NCBI RefSeq assembly: GCF_016808335.1
Contig: NC_053146.1
Coordinates: 27,248,938 to 27,312,937, forward strand
Length of the DNA stretch: 64,000 nt
Source of the DNA: Panicum virgatum
Taxonomy: Eukaryota > Streptophyta > Magnoliopsida > Poales > Poaceae
Direction of reading: 5' to 3'
The notes under the pieces are model-generated. The model had not been told where the DNA came from and did no database searches. It saw only the letters and a program-made list of their open reading frames with translations. Shown here piece by piece: positions 1-11,625 of the stretch (positions are counted from its first letter, which is position 1; every line of letters begins with the position of its first letter). The translations under genes were made by a program, and so were the position numbers.

Positions 1-33
1 AACCCATTAGCTTCGCCTCGACGCCCTCTCGCC

Positions 34-41
34 TATAAATA
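34..41 (+). promoter_or_regulatory. TATA box of LTR-like sequence
   Basis: TATAAATA lies about 25-30 bases upstream of a GC-rich, pyrimidine-rich leader, as in the U3/R junction of grass LTRs. The assignment rests on motif and context only. Confidence 0.35.
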
Positions 42-2718
42 GGACCAGAACCCCCGCTGTCGCGCGACCCCCTCATTTTTCCCCTTCCTCCGCCACCCGC
101 CCTCGCCGACGAGCGTGACCTCGCGTGGAGCCGCCTCCACCGACCCACATTGCCTCACCCGATCTCACCAGTAGCCTCACCCAACCCTAGTGAAGCTCAT
201 GCGCACCCCGAATCCCACCCTAAGCCCTCCAATCGCCGCCGCCCAATCGCGCCACCGTCGGCATGCTCAAGGCTCGCCGTGGACCGGCCGATTCCGGCGA
301 AGACCGAGCACGACATCTACCCCAGGAGCTTCCTCACGCTCTCGCGGTGCTTGTGCGCCCGACGTTCGACCACGCCGAGCTCTTCTTCCTCCACATCGCC
401 GGTTACCCGAGCTCTGCCGCCGCCATCAACACCGGCAACCTCGATTCCGGCCACCACAGACCTGAACACCGACCTGGGTAGGTAGCTCTCGAACTCCTCT
501 ACCCAACGTGCCTCCTCGTTGCAGCCCCGGTAAGCCCTGCCTAGCAGAACTCCACTGGCATGATGCAACAGCGGAGAAGGCCGGTGAAGGACACGGTTTT
601 AATTTTTCTTTTTCGGTTAAGGGTCTGGCTGCAAGTTTTTCAGAGTTTGGTAGTGAACTTCAAAAATACATAACAAATCACAGAAAAATCGTAAAAATGC
701 AAACTCAACTGATCTGGAATCCTTATAACCAAATTACAAGTTTTATTACACCCAAATCTACAGAAACTCTACCCATTTTAATCTATAAAAGAGAATAGGA
801 AAAACACCTAATGTTTGTTCTGGAAGTTCTGCTCACTGAATGACCTTAATATTTGGATATGTTGATTCTGGTAGAATGTTAGGCTTATGGTAAAAAGATG
901 ACACCCAGTTGAATCTTTTAACTTGCTTAAACAACCAAGATTCTCAAATCTATTGATGCACTTCATGATTTAATACTGGAAAGCATGGACATGATCTATC
1001 TCTGGAATTTTTTCTAGATGCATATGTAACTGTAATCTTTCTGATCTTTAAGTTTCAGACCTGTTAGAATGAGTTAGCTATATACCATGTTTAATGCTTG
1101 TTTGGTCAACTTAATTCACCATATATAGTTAATATGCCTAGAAAAATCTAGATTTATTTCCAAAGTCTTAATTTGGTTCTATAATCATGCCTCCAAAGTT
1201 TGAGCTAAAGTTACTGAGTTTTGCTTTAGTTAAAAATCATGCTTATTATATCATGGCTAGGTTTACTATTTTCGTTCAGAGTAAAATATACCATATTTGA
1301 TACTGATTTTTGGACATGTTCTTTGTCAAAGTAGAATCTTCCTGTGATAAAAATTGCGCATGCAGTGTTGATCGTCTTCAACCTTGAATTAATATGCAAT
1401 CTCATATTAAGTTAAATGCATAATTAATATATCTGGTAGAATTAATGCTTGACAATTTTTCTAGAACAGTTTTAGATCATATCTAGGTTCTGGTAAAATT
1501 TTGAGAACCATATCCCTAGTATAACTTTCTGTGGAATTAATCGTAATCAATAGCTTGATGATTTTGTTAATTTTATAACCTCTGATGTCTAAGGAAATAA
1601 AATATAGAAAATTTACAGTACTGAGTAGATGATAACTAGATGCTCCTGTAAATTTTGTAGCACCAGAACCCATGTCAATCATTCTGTGAAAATTTGTGAA
1701 GTCTTTATAGTAATCTGTTTGCATGAAGTTTCGTGATCAAATGCTCTATGGTTAGATGCTGAAATTTACAAAGAAGATGCCACATTATCTGAACTATTCT
1801 ATATTAACTTTCATCACTAGCTTATGAGTAGAATTGCTATTATGAAATTGTGAAATCATGCTATGTGTTAATATTGAAAAGGAAAACTAACCCACACACT
1901 CACTCATGAAGAAACATAGTGATAAATACTACTCCATAAATGACTGCCCAGTAATTAAGTTCATAAAGATCATCTTTAAGTTATTTTGTTGGACTACAAC
2001 TTTATCGTGAAGGGAAAAAATCATTTATCATGTTGTAACTCATAATCTTGCATTGCATATAGAAGCGGTTAATCTTGCTGACGGAGAGTACGAGCTGGTT
2101 CCGCGGACTCTTGTGTTGCTCAGGAGGTTAACTTGAATTGCACTAACCTAGCTCAAGACCTGGGCCAAGCCCCAGAGGTTTCTTTGCCTGACAGTGCCCA
2201 AGAAGGCAAGCCCCGGTGCATAATCCCATTATTTTCAGAGTTATTATTCATCTACCTATTCATAATGTGTTGTAATAATTTTATTTCTGCATTTACGTTT
2301 TCTAGGCGTTGATCGAAAACCTTAGATGCATGATCCCTAGGTACCTATGTTTGATATCCGGATCTTTTTATCGACTAGTCGCACCGCGAACTAGGTATGG
2401 TAGAAGTCGAGTGGTTTCCTGCCTCTCGCGAGCATTTAGGAATCGACTGACTTTAAATTCCTGCTGAAATATAAGGACAACGGGCGGGGTTGTGTAGTTG
2501 TGATACCCCGCTGGTGTAGTAAAAAATGGTTAAGTTCGCGGTGTGTGGCTCATCTCGTTAAGCGTTTGAAAGTACTAGGCACATACCGAGAAATATGGTA
2601 ATCGGTAAGCTTAAGTACCTAATTGGACCAGCGGGTGGAACGATCTCGCACCCCCTTGGTAGAAGTAGGTTCATTTTTGTCCGGACGTACGGGTGCAGAG
2701 TGGTCGGACTCTGTAGTC

Positions 2719-2731
2719 GGGGGGGGGGGGG
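2719..2731 (+). repeat. G13 homopolymer
   Basis: This is an uninterrupted run of 13 G within the LTR-like region. It is probably a slippage product and its length may be unstable in sequencing. Confidence 0.8.
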
Positions 2732-3130
2732 TCCCGGATCCATGACCTAGAAAGCAAGGGGAAAAGTAGCGTGGGCGGGAGCGAAGTCGATCCCCATGCG
2801 TGTGGTCTAGGTTCCCCTGGCCAGGTTGAAATTTGATTCAGAATCGTCCGCCTCTCACGGCATTAGATTGCTTAATGTTTTCGGCCACATAGAGTAACAA
2901 GTGGAACAAATGTTGATAATACTGCTGGATGTTTAAATGGTTGCTCTACCATATTTGAGTAGGGTTAGTTGCAAACTTAGAATGGTTAATTTAACTAGAA
3001 ATTGGCTAAATAAAATCTGAAAATAAGGATAAACTCTTAGTGGCATTTTTGGCAAAACAAACCCCACAAACCAAAAAGCCTTGCATGTCTAGTTATCGGA
3101 CCATGGTATATCCGGTGACAGATAAGTCTT

Positions 3131-3152
3131 GCTGAGTATTAGTATACTCAGC
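3131..3152 (+). repeat. Perfect 9-bp stem-loop in LTR-like sequence
   Basis: GCTGAGTAT and ATACTCAGC form a perfect inverted repeat around a TAGT loop. Similar GCTGAGTA...TACTCAGC stem-loops are common in grass Gypsy LTRs, which supports the LTR reading of this region. Confidence 0.7.
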
Positions 3153-3690
3153 CTTGCTTGTGGCACTGTTTTCGGGTACTAACTTTGAAGATTTGATTGT
3201 GAGTATTACTTGGCCTTGTACTCACCCTCCGGGCTGGTTTGTTGAGTGGGATGTTCCTTCAGCAGGTGCGGACCACCCTCCCGCTGAGTGGCGCTTTCGT
3301 GCGGGCTTTATCGACGCGTCACATCCTTTAACTAGTTGTCTTTTACTGCTTCCGCTAAACAATGAGACTTGAATAATTTGATTAGTTGAACTCTGTAGTA
3401 CTTTACTACTCTGAACTTAGTTGGTAATAAATTTATCTTCCGCTGCAATCACTCTGAGATGTATGAGATGTTCTGTGTTGTAATCTCTGGGCTCACCTTC
3501 GTGTGAGTGTTGTCAGCGCAATCCTGGAATAGCGTGGCTTTTATTGAGGCTTCACTCGAGGAACTACCGGTGGGTGCCAAATTGGGTACGAGTTGCCTAG
3601 CAACGGAGATCAGTGAACCTGGGCCTAGTCTTGTGGGTGGTTCCGCCACAATTATAGCGACGCACACGTATAATCAAAACTTAGTTTGAT

Positions 3691-4223
3691 CTTGTAAAGA
3701 TGATAGTTACTAGCAAACAGAGGTCGGACCTAACCGATGCAGCCCTGCTTAATGAAGAATACGTTGAAATCTACTCTACTCCCACTCCTATGGTTTGGCG
3801 TGATGCCGAAAATAAGTTATATTGATGTGTGATTGTTTTTACAAAACCCTAAGATCTACTATTTATAACGTAGGCCAAGACTCCTAACTAACATGGCTTT
3901 CACAAACTTGTTTAGAAAGAAATATCTAAATCTACAATATTTACAAGATAATTCCAAAAGAATCGGACCCCTGGATTTTCTCATTCTCCTGTCTGTATCT
4001 GACCTTTCGCTAAACCGCCTTTGACTAGTTCTTGCTCCTTGACAGTGCCAGCATCAGCTTTGACTATGCTTTCTCTTTGCTACTAGAATGAATAGGCTCT
4101 GAGCCTTTCTAAAAAACCATTAGCCAAATTTTCCTACCAAAAATTTACTTACAAAATTTTACATCAACACAACCTTGTATTTGCAAAAATTTCGCAAAAC
4201 ACGTCCCTAGTGAGGGGTCATTG
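3691..4223. other. Non-coding flank of the solo LTR
   Basis: This is AT-rich sequence with no supported gene. It runs up to the 5-bp target duplication GTGAT at 4224-4228. Together with 17411 onward it would form the original empty site. Confidence 0.5.
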
Positions 4224-4479
4224 GTGATTGTTGGGGGAGTGACCGAGCCCAAATTATAAATGAGCCTCATGTGGCGGCCCAAGAGAATATTTGTAAATCT
4301 TGTACTCACAAGAGGGTTAGGAGAAAATTACCGCGTCCCCCCTCCTATATATAGATGACCCTAGGGGTCAAGGGGCTCTCACACAGATGAGCATTTCTCA
4401 CTCCCTCTCTTGTTTCCTCTTCTCTCGGCTGTCTTCACTACTACAGAAATGATTTCCAGGGAAGTCTTGTTTTTTTCCA

Positions 4480-4770
4480 GCGGCGGGTGCAAATGTACCC
4501 CATTCCTACAACATGAGCTGGGTACTGTAGTATTTTGCCCACCCCTGGAAATGCATCTTCAGGGCGGGTGACGGCACTATCCACCCCTGAAAATAGGGCT
4601 CATTTTCAGGGGCGGGTGGTTCCGTCACCCGCCCCTAAAGATCCGGTTTCCAGGGGCGGCCGGTGCCATCAGCCGCCCCTAGAAATGTGCCCCATTTTCA
4701 GAGGCGGCAGGTGGCATCCGCCCTTGGAAAACCTTTTCTAGGGGCACTGGTAATGCCACCCGCCCCTGAA
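4480..4770. repeat. Left subterminal repeats of CACTA 1
   Basis: GGGGCGGGTG-type motifs and their reverse complement CACCCGCCCCTGAAAA alternate here in both orientations. In En/Spm-like elements such subterminal repeats are the binding sites of the element-encoded DNA-binding protein. The same motif recurs at the right end and, unusually, in the middle of the element. Confidence 0.85.
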
Positions 4771-4777
4771 AAAGCGC

Positions 4778-4794
4778 CATAAATATCTAGGCGC
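4778..4794 (+). promoter_or_regulatory. TATA-like promoter of the TNP2 gene
   Basis: CATAAATATCTAGGCGC lies directly after the subterminal repeats, about 0.7 kb before the TNP2 start at 5504. Its last 16 bases are identical to the promoter of the second plus-strand gene at 11610-11625. A probable 5' leader and intron (donor-like AGGTAAGT near 4918) separate it from the coding sequence. Confidence 0.6.
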
Positions 4795-5503
4795 ACCACT
4801 TCTTCCTCCTCCCGATAGAACAGTGCTCTCTCGGGGGAGGTGATGTCTGAATTTTCCATGCATCATAAATAGGGGGGAAGGTTTTGAACTCGATTTCGTT
4901 GAAGTTGGAGGCTCTAGGAGGTAAGTAGCACCTAATTCTATGTTTTTTCTAAGCTTTTGGGTTAATTTTATTGGTCAAATTGTTCTCACATTCCTCTAGA
5001 TAGATGTAGATCTAAATTAGGTGGATTTAGCATTTAAGACACGGATTGCTTTAACTTTTTAGATAAATCTATGCTATTTTAGTTGGAGCACATGATTAGG
5101 TAATTATTTGCGCCCAATCTTTAAGTGTTAGCCTCATTTAGATGTGAACATATTTCCAAAAATATAGAGGAGAGAGAAAATGATATGATTTCCCTCATTT
5201 ATTTATGCACATGCAAGATATTTTTTTCCATCCTATGTTTTCACATGAATTATTATTTCTCTTATTTGAAATTATGTGAAATCCGAAAGAATAACAAAAT
5301 ACTTTCAGAAAACACAAGACTTTAACTCTAGGATTAACCCTTGTTCAAAGATTTTTTTGTTATATCGGATGACATAATAAATTGACATTTTTCAATATTT
5401 ATGCCTATGTGTAGATTTACTTGGCATATATTCGCAAATTATGTAAGAGCTTGTTTTAATTCGTTTGAATCATGTATTGTTTTTCTATTGTTAGTGTTTA
5501 GAG

Positions 5504-8500
5504 ATGGATAGAACTTGGATGTACAAAGCACGAAGGACGGATGCATATTTCCGTGGAGAAGTAGATAAATTCATTCAAGCTGCGGAAAACCATGCAAGAA
5601 TTGAGAAGACACAGATGATACATTGCCCATGCAGAACCTGCAAAAATCTAAGAGTATTCAGCAACACAACTATAATTAGATCGCATGTGTTGATTAGTGG
5701 TTTTGTAGACAACTATATGATCTGGAATAAGCATGGTGAAGAAGAACAACCTCAGGGAGAGAATTCAATCGATGAAATAATGCAAAAGCCCGAGTTTAAT
5801 ATATTGTTTGATGCCTTTGATGATGCTGGCTGTGAGGATGAAGGTGTTGGTGGTGGTCATTTTGATCGTGTCAACGGGAGTCCCATCGATCTTGGCAGTG
5901 ATAATGATAGCGATGAACTTGATGATGGTGATTTTCTGAGCTAGTTGTTGCGTCACACTAAAGCGGAGCTATTGGTTGGTAGTGCAAAGGGGTTAGAAAA
6001 CTTCGAGACGGTGAAGAAATCAGTAGAGGAAAATATATATGAGCGGTCTAAAGGATGTCCGAAACACTGGACCATTCTTTGTTTTGTACTTGAGCTGTTG
6101 ACCCTAAAGGCTAAGCACAGTTAGTTAGATAGTAGTTTCAATGATCTCCTGGGTATGTTGGCCTGGTTGCTTCCGAAGCCAAATAAAGTGCCTGCGAATA
6201 CATATCGAGCAAAGAAGCTTGTCAGCCCATTCACAATGGGTGTGGAAAGAATTCATGCATGCCCGAATCATTTTATTTTGTATCGTGGGGATGCTTTCAA
6301 AGACTTGGACAAATGCCCTGTATGTTCTGCAAATAGGTACAAAAATAATGCTGGTTATTGTGGCGGCGATAATCAAGGTCCAGGAGACAGGAATAAAAGG
6401 AAGAGGAAGCGTGCAGCAGAGGCACCAGATACTACTTTAGGCATCTCTGAGAAGCATAGGCGAATTCCGGTGATGGTTATGTGGTAGCTCCCGGTTGCCG
6501 ACCACCTAAGATGTTTCTTCTCCAACCCAAAGGATGCTGAGCTGATGCGCTGGTGGGATTCAGATAAGCGCAAGAAGGGCGATGGAAAGCTTCGACATCC
6601 AGCTGATGCTTGACAGTGGAAGAAATTCGATGAGCAGTATTATCTGGAATTTGGAAAGAACCCAAGGAACGTTAGGTTTGCATTTAGTACGGACGGAATG
6701 AATCCGTTTGGTGACAGGACTAGCACTCACAGCACTTGGGCGGTGATCTTGACGATGTACAACCTGCCTACATGGTTGTGCCAGAAGAGGAAATATCTTC
6801 TGTTGTCCATCCTTATACAAGGACCCAAGCATCCTGGCATCGATATTGATGTTTTCCTTGAGCCTCTGATGCAAGAGATGGAAACTCTATGGTAGGAGGG
6901 TATCGATATGTTTGACGGCTTCACATGACACACCTTTAATCGAAGAGCTATTATCTTCACCACCATCCATGATTACCAGGTTCTATTTGTCCTTTCGGGA
7001 TAGGTCAAAGGTAGGATGGGATGCACGGCCTACGTGGATGAGATCGTATCATCTTTCCTGGAAGGTTCTAGAAAGTTAGTTTACCTTGGCCACACACGCT
7101 TCTTGGTGGAAGGACATCGATACCGAAGTAAGAAGTTCTACACATTTTTTGATGCTGAGGACCATCCAGGTTAGGTATGGGAATGTGACAAAAGATGGAA
7201 AGAAGAAAAATAGAGATAACGCACGATTCGAAGGCGTACCATTCAAGAAACAGTCCATCTTCTACAAGTACTAGCCGTATTGGGGTGATCTTGAAGTCCA
7301 CCATGCAATCGATGGTATGCACCTGAAGAAGAATGTGTTTGGTAACACGATTTGGTTCCTTCTGGAGACATCAGCAAAAACAAAGGATACCTTAAAGTCA
7401 CGTCAAGACCTAGTAGCCATGAAGATAAGAGAGGATCTTCACCTATAGATAAAGGAAATGGAAGATATGAACTTCCCCCGGCTTCCTACAACTTGACACA
7501 TGATGAGAAGAAGGCAATGTGCGAGAGCTTACGAGGGGTCAGAGTCCCAAGTCGTTTTTCATTCAACATAAAGAAACTAGTCTCCATGAAAGATCTATCG
7601 CTATGCGGCTATAACTGTCACGATTGTCATGTTTTGCTGATGGTGTTCCTCCCTATTGCAATAAGAGCGATCACGCCAGTATTCGTGAAGATGGTAATCA
7701 CTCGGCTGTGTTATTTCTTCAACAAAATTTCTCAAAAGGTGATCAACGAAGATGAATTGAATGATCTCCAGGAATTTATTGGGGAGACTATGGCACAACT
7801 CGAGATGTGTTTTCCTCCCGGTTTTTTTTGATATAACGGAGCACTTAATGATTCACATGATCGACCAGATACGTGAACTTGGCCCACTTTACCTTCACGA
7901 AATGTGGACGTACAAGCGTTTCATGTCCATTCTAAATCGGTACGTACTAAATCGTACTTACCCTGAGGGTTCCATGATCGAGGGATACAATACTGAGGAA
8001 GTAATCGAGTGTTGCCTTGGTTACCTAAATGATAAAGTATCCATTGGTTTGCCCGTTCCATGCTTTTTTTGGGAGGTTGGAAGGGGTTGGGACAGTTGGG
8101 AGGAAAACATTTATTGACAAGGATTTTAAAGGAGTGCAACAAACACATTATAGCATCTTGCAGCATCTCGCGATAATGACACCTTTGCTCAATGAACACT
8201 TGAGCATAATTCGTGCCGAATCTAATGGCCACTCTGAGGATTGGATCATGACAGAGCACAAGCGTCGATTGACTGCATGGTTGAAGGACCTGGATTTACC
8301 AAATGGGGAGACCGTGGAAGAACAAACAATTAAAAGATTAGCAGCAGGCCCATCAAGCCAGGTCACATCGTGGCAAGGGTACGATATTAATGGATATTTA
8401 TTTTATACTATCGCAAAAGACAAGAAGACTGTATCCCAAAACAGTGGTGTCAAGATTGAAGCCTTGGATGAGAGAACAGACCAAAGTATAACTTACTATG

Positions 8501-8775
8501 GCGTCATGGATGATATATGGGAAGTGCACTATGGTTACAATATACAAATTCTGGTTTTTCGGTGTCGTTGGGTCAAACACCCTAGAGGTGTTGAGGTGGA
8601 TGGCTATGGACTCATGATTGTTGACCTCAATAATGTTGGGTACAAAGATGACCCATGGGTACTTGCTTCACAGGTCGCACAGGTTCTGTACCCCGCAAAG
8701 AAAGCAAAGCATGTTGTTGTCCCAGAAAAACAAAATATCATAGGGGTTGATGGTATCAACGATGTGGAAGATTAG
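5504..8775 (+). pseudogene. TNP2-type CACTA transposase, decayed
   Basis: The N-terminal part (5504-5944) begins MDRTWMYKARR and keeps a CPCRTC motif and WNKHGE, as in the Transpos_assoc domain of CACTA transposases. Next come TNP2 (Transposase_21) blocks, including DGMNPFGDRTSTHSTW near 6690 and LPTWLCQKRKY near 6765. A DUF4218-like block with NCHDCHVLLM and LEMCFPPGFF (7600-7830) and a DUF4216-like block with YYGVMDDIWEVHY (8360-8700) follow. The frame is broken by stops near 5942, 6121, 6485, 6613, 6893, 6925, 7003 and more. Two frameshifts lie in T-runs at 7822-7829 and 8064-8070. Several stops sit where the family expects Gln, Arg or Trp. The ancestral product cut the element at its ends. 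Confidence 0.9.
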
Positions 8776-9250
8776 AATCAGTACAATGAAATGAACCTCT
8801 TCACAGACCTACCCCAAAAGATGAAGATTATAGAAGCAAGCTTAAAACAAAGATGACAAGCCATGGGCACGCAAGGATGGCGAATCGAGAATTGTAATTG
8901 GTTAAATCAGTAGTTATTTCAAATCGGATTGCATGTAATCGTATTTTTCTCTTGTATTGTGAATATCAGACCTATTAATGAACTATTTATTTATGTATTT
9001 TCCCCCCTGTTTTTTGAAAGAGTTTTGTTATTTTTCCAAATTTAATACAACCTAGAACAAGGAAAATATCAATTTGTAAACTTAAGTTCACAGCCACACG
9101 TGCAATATATAGTACAATCTCAGAAACTCACACTTAGAGATAGTAGACTTAACAAATTCATAGCCAACATTACCTAGCAACAGAATACATGCATGAAAAC
9201 TCATAGCGAATACATGTTGCAAAAGTTCAATTGCATGCCTACTACATCAT
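8776..9250. other. Convergent 3' region between TNP2 and the antisense gene
   Basis: This AT-rich spacer lies between the plus-strand TNP2 stop and the minus-strand stop at 9251. It probably holds both 3' untranslated regions. AATAAA-like strings occur but none can be assigned firmly. Confidence 0.45.
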
Positions 9251-10255
9251 CTAAGAAATATTATTCCGAAGCAATAGGTACTGAACATAGTTAACATCAC
9301 CAATCTTGTACCCCAGAGCATCGTCAATGAAAATCAATGCACGGATAAGACAGTTGTCCTTTGCTTCGCTTCTACGAGGAAGTGCTTTGCCGTAGACGGT
9401 GAACATTGGTTCCGCGGTAGGATCTGGCGTAGTTCAAAATTTATATGAACTTTGGTAGAGACCTTCCCTTGTATATACTGGTCCGTACTCAGTCGAATAA
9501 TAGCCCAACTACTCCATGGCTTGACATAAAATTTCTTCTAAGCTCATTGTCGTAAAGGTGTTATCAAATATATCCTGCAATAGAGATGGAATGCAAATAT
9601 CATTAACTGATTTGCGCAATCAAAGAAACTATCATAATTCTTGAAATGAACAAAATTCACTTACTATGTCATATAGATTTTCTCGTGAAAGAGTCTCGCA
9701 GAGACTAACAATATCTTGTTGATTCTGTTGAAGTGCTTTGATTTTGAACCATGACAAATTTGGAATCAAATAACCATAATTCTGAAGTTCCAAAAGGCAG
9801 GCTTCTATGGCTCTTCTTTCATAAGTCATCTGAACTGGTGATTCTTTCCCACTGGCCACTATTTGAATCATGGTACCCACATCTTGTCTTGATGGTATCT
9901 CGAAAGAGATTGTCATTTTCTTGAATTGTTGGCGTTATGTGGTTACCACCTGAAGAGGTGAACCACTTAGGTATTGTAGAACCTCAGTAAGCCATTTAAA
10001 CAAATTGATACGCTGCATTAGAGGCAATGTAAATAAACATTAATAATTATTTTTATAACTGAGATCAAATATTGTGGATTATAGAAAAAAAATGATTCTT
10101 ACTATGCCTGGAGCTGGATTGTTCTATTGAGAACATCGCCTTGGTCTAGTCCTGTTGACTCTGCTCAAAGTGATGCCAGGATTATGAGCCTGGGGCGGGT
10201 CGTAATCCTGATGCGGCATACCATGACCAAAGCCACCACTTGCCATATCGATACG
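9251..10255 (-). pseudogene. Unrecognised antisense gene inside CACTA 1, three exons, decayed
   Basis: Reading the minus strand, exon a is 10255-10103, with ATG at 10246 and start MASGGFGHGMPHQDYD. Exon b is 10012-9665 and exon c is 9574-9251, ending in TAG. The introns have GT donors and AG acceptors at these points and all are phase 0. The exons join as 48 + 116 + 108 codons in one frame. Four in-frame stops remain (TAG in exon a, TAA in b, TAG and TGA in c), so it is not translatable as it stands. Visible blocks include FEIPSRQDVGTMIQ in exon b and EPMFTVYGKALPRRSEAKDN in exon c. I do not recognise the family; a CACTA accessory protein or a captured host gene are both possible. Exons a and b both open with CGTATC(G/A)AT(A/T)TG. 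Confidence 0.6.
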
Positions 10256-10577
10256 CTGCTCAAACACATGTATTTATTTAAAATGCACCAATATATACAT
10301 TATTAAAAATTTATATATATAAAATACAAAAATATATACATGAGTTTATTTACTAAATCACTCACTAAATTATATGTGCATCAATATATATACATCAAAA
10401 TATAAATCACTAACTAAATTATATGCATCAATATAACATGTACCTGGATCAATATATATGCATCAATATATATATCAATATATAAATTACTAACTAAATT
10501 AATAAATCGCTAACTAAGTGTAATTTGCATTTATAAATGGAAAGAATGAAACAAAAAATAAAATATAACACGTACCT

Positions 10578-10685
10578 GGAAGATGGACCCGTGGCCGCGC
10601 TCGGGGAGGTGGCGCACGGGGAGGTGGTGGCGTCAAGATCTATTCTGGCTGTGGCTAAGTGTACAGCGGAAGATTCGTATATATA
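10578..10685 (-). promoter_or_regulatory. Promoter and leader of the antisense CACTA gene
   Basis: On the minus strand a TATATATA box (10685-10678) is followed by a GC-rich leader. The leader ends at a good splice donor, TTCCAG|GTACGTG, near 10577. Upstream of the box, at 10690-10760, are copies of the element's GGGGCGGGTG subterminal motif. The arrangement mirrors the left end of the element, where subterminal repeats precede the TNP2 promoter. Confidence 0.55.
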
Positions 10686-10777
10686 GAGGGACCATTTTTA
10701 GGGGCGGGTGGTGGTGTCACCCGCCCCTAATAATGGGCTTCTAGGGGCGGGTGACGCCGCCACATGCCTCTAATAAT

Positions 10778-11075
10778 AATTTTCAGTTTTCTTCAAAAAA
10801 TTCAATTAGTTCCATAAAAATAGCAAAACAGATCTAAAAAAACTTGAAAATTTAACCCTATCATTGTTATGACCAGTAGAACATGAAAAAAATATGAAAC
10901 TTTTATTCCAGTGTATATTTTCCATGAGGGTGTGAAAATCTCAAAGAATAGCATGATGTTATATTAGTGAGAGCCCTACATTATGATTTATACACTATAA
11001 ACTATAATATATTGTCAAAATATTGTTCACATATTTTTCTTTTGTTTTATTTGTGTCAATAATGCAAGGGTTAAA
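10778..11075 (+). repeat. Direct duplication inside CACTA 1, copy 1
   Basis: The block starts AATTTTCAGTTT and ends at GGGTTAAA. It matches 11231-11518 almost base for base, with scattered substitutions. The offset is about 450 bp and each copy follows a pair of subterminal motifs, so the duplicated unit includes the motif pair. Confidence 0.85.
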
Positions 11076-11230
11076 GTTTCATATTTTTTGGATGAGATTT
11101 GCTACTTATTTGGACATAAAACTTTTTCAGAATAAATTAAAATACATTACTAGGGCACGGGTTACATTAGAATCCGCCCCTGAAGAGATATTTCTAGGGG
11201 CGGGTGTTGATGTCACCCGCCCCTAGTAAC

Positions 11231-11518
11231 AATTTTCAGTTTACTTCAATTATTTACATAAAAATAGCAAAACAGATCCAAAAAACTTGAAAATTTAACC
11301 CTATCATTGTTATGACCAGTAGAACATGGAAAAAATAAGAAAGTTTGATTCCAGTGTATATTTTCCATGAGGGTGTGAAAATCTCAAAGAATGGCTTGAT
11401 GTTATAGTAGTGAGAGCCCTACATTGTGATTTATACACTATAAACTATAATATATGGTCAAAATACTGTTCACATATTTTTCTTTTGTTTTATTTGTGTC
11501 AATAATGCTTGGGTTAAA
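11231..11518 (+). repeat. Direct duplication inside CACTA 1, copy 2
   Basis: This is the second copy of the 10778-11075 block, slightly shorter. It leads directly into the subterminal motifs at 11523-11594 and the plus-strand promoter at 11609. Confidence 0.85.
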
Positions 11519-11608
11519 TTTCCAGGGACGGGTGGTGATGTCACACGCCCCTACAGATCATTTCCAGGGATGGGTGGTGGCGTCACCCGCCCCTGGAAAT
11601 CTCTCTCC

Positions 11609-11625
11609 TATAAATATCTAGGCGC
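11609..11625 (+). promoter_or_regulatory. TATA box of the Transposase_24/Ulp1 gene
   Basis: TATAAATATCTAGGCGC shares 16 identical bases with the TNP2 promoter at 4779-4794. It likewise follows subterminal repeats directly. It would start a transcript whose first exon is the GC-rich segment to about 12140. Confidence 0.65.

Larger units (their letters stand above)
1..3690 (+). mobile_element. Gypsy LTR/UTR-like remnant, left end outside window
   Basis: No credible long ORF is present. The region opens with a TATA box (34-41) followed by a GC-rich leader. It then turns AT-rich, and ends with the stem-loop at 3131-3152 that commonly sits in grass Gypsy LTRs. A similar arrangement, a TATA box followed by a run reading ACCCCCGCTG, recurs at 40062. 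No terminal dinucleotides or target duplication can be fixed, so boundaries are approximate and family assignment is by style only. The short ORFs at 150-800 overlap each other in several frames and look like shadows of GC-rich sequence. Confidence 0.4.
10690..11605. repeat. Internal copies of the CACTA subterminal repeat
   Basis: GGGGCGGGTG / CACCCGCCCC pairs occur at about 10699-10755, 11150-11225 and 11523-11594, roughly 6 kb from either terminus. They bracket the duplicated AT-rich block and sit between two divergent TATA boxes (10678-10685 on minus, 11609-11616 on plus). Subterminal repeats are normally confined to the ends of CACTA elements, so an internal cluster suggests either a promoter role or a composite origin. 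Confidence 0.75.
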
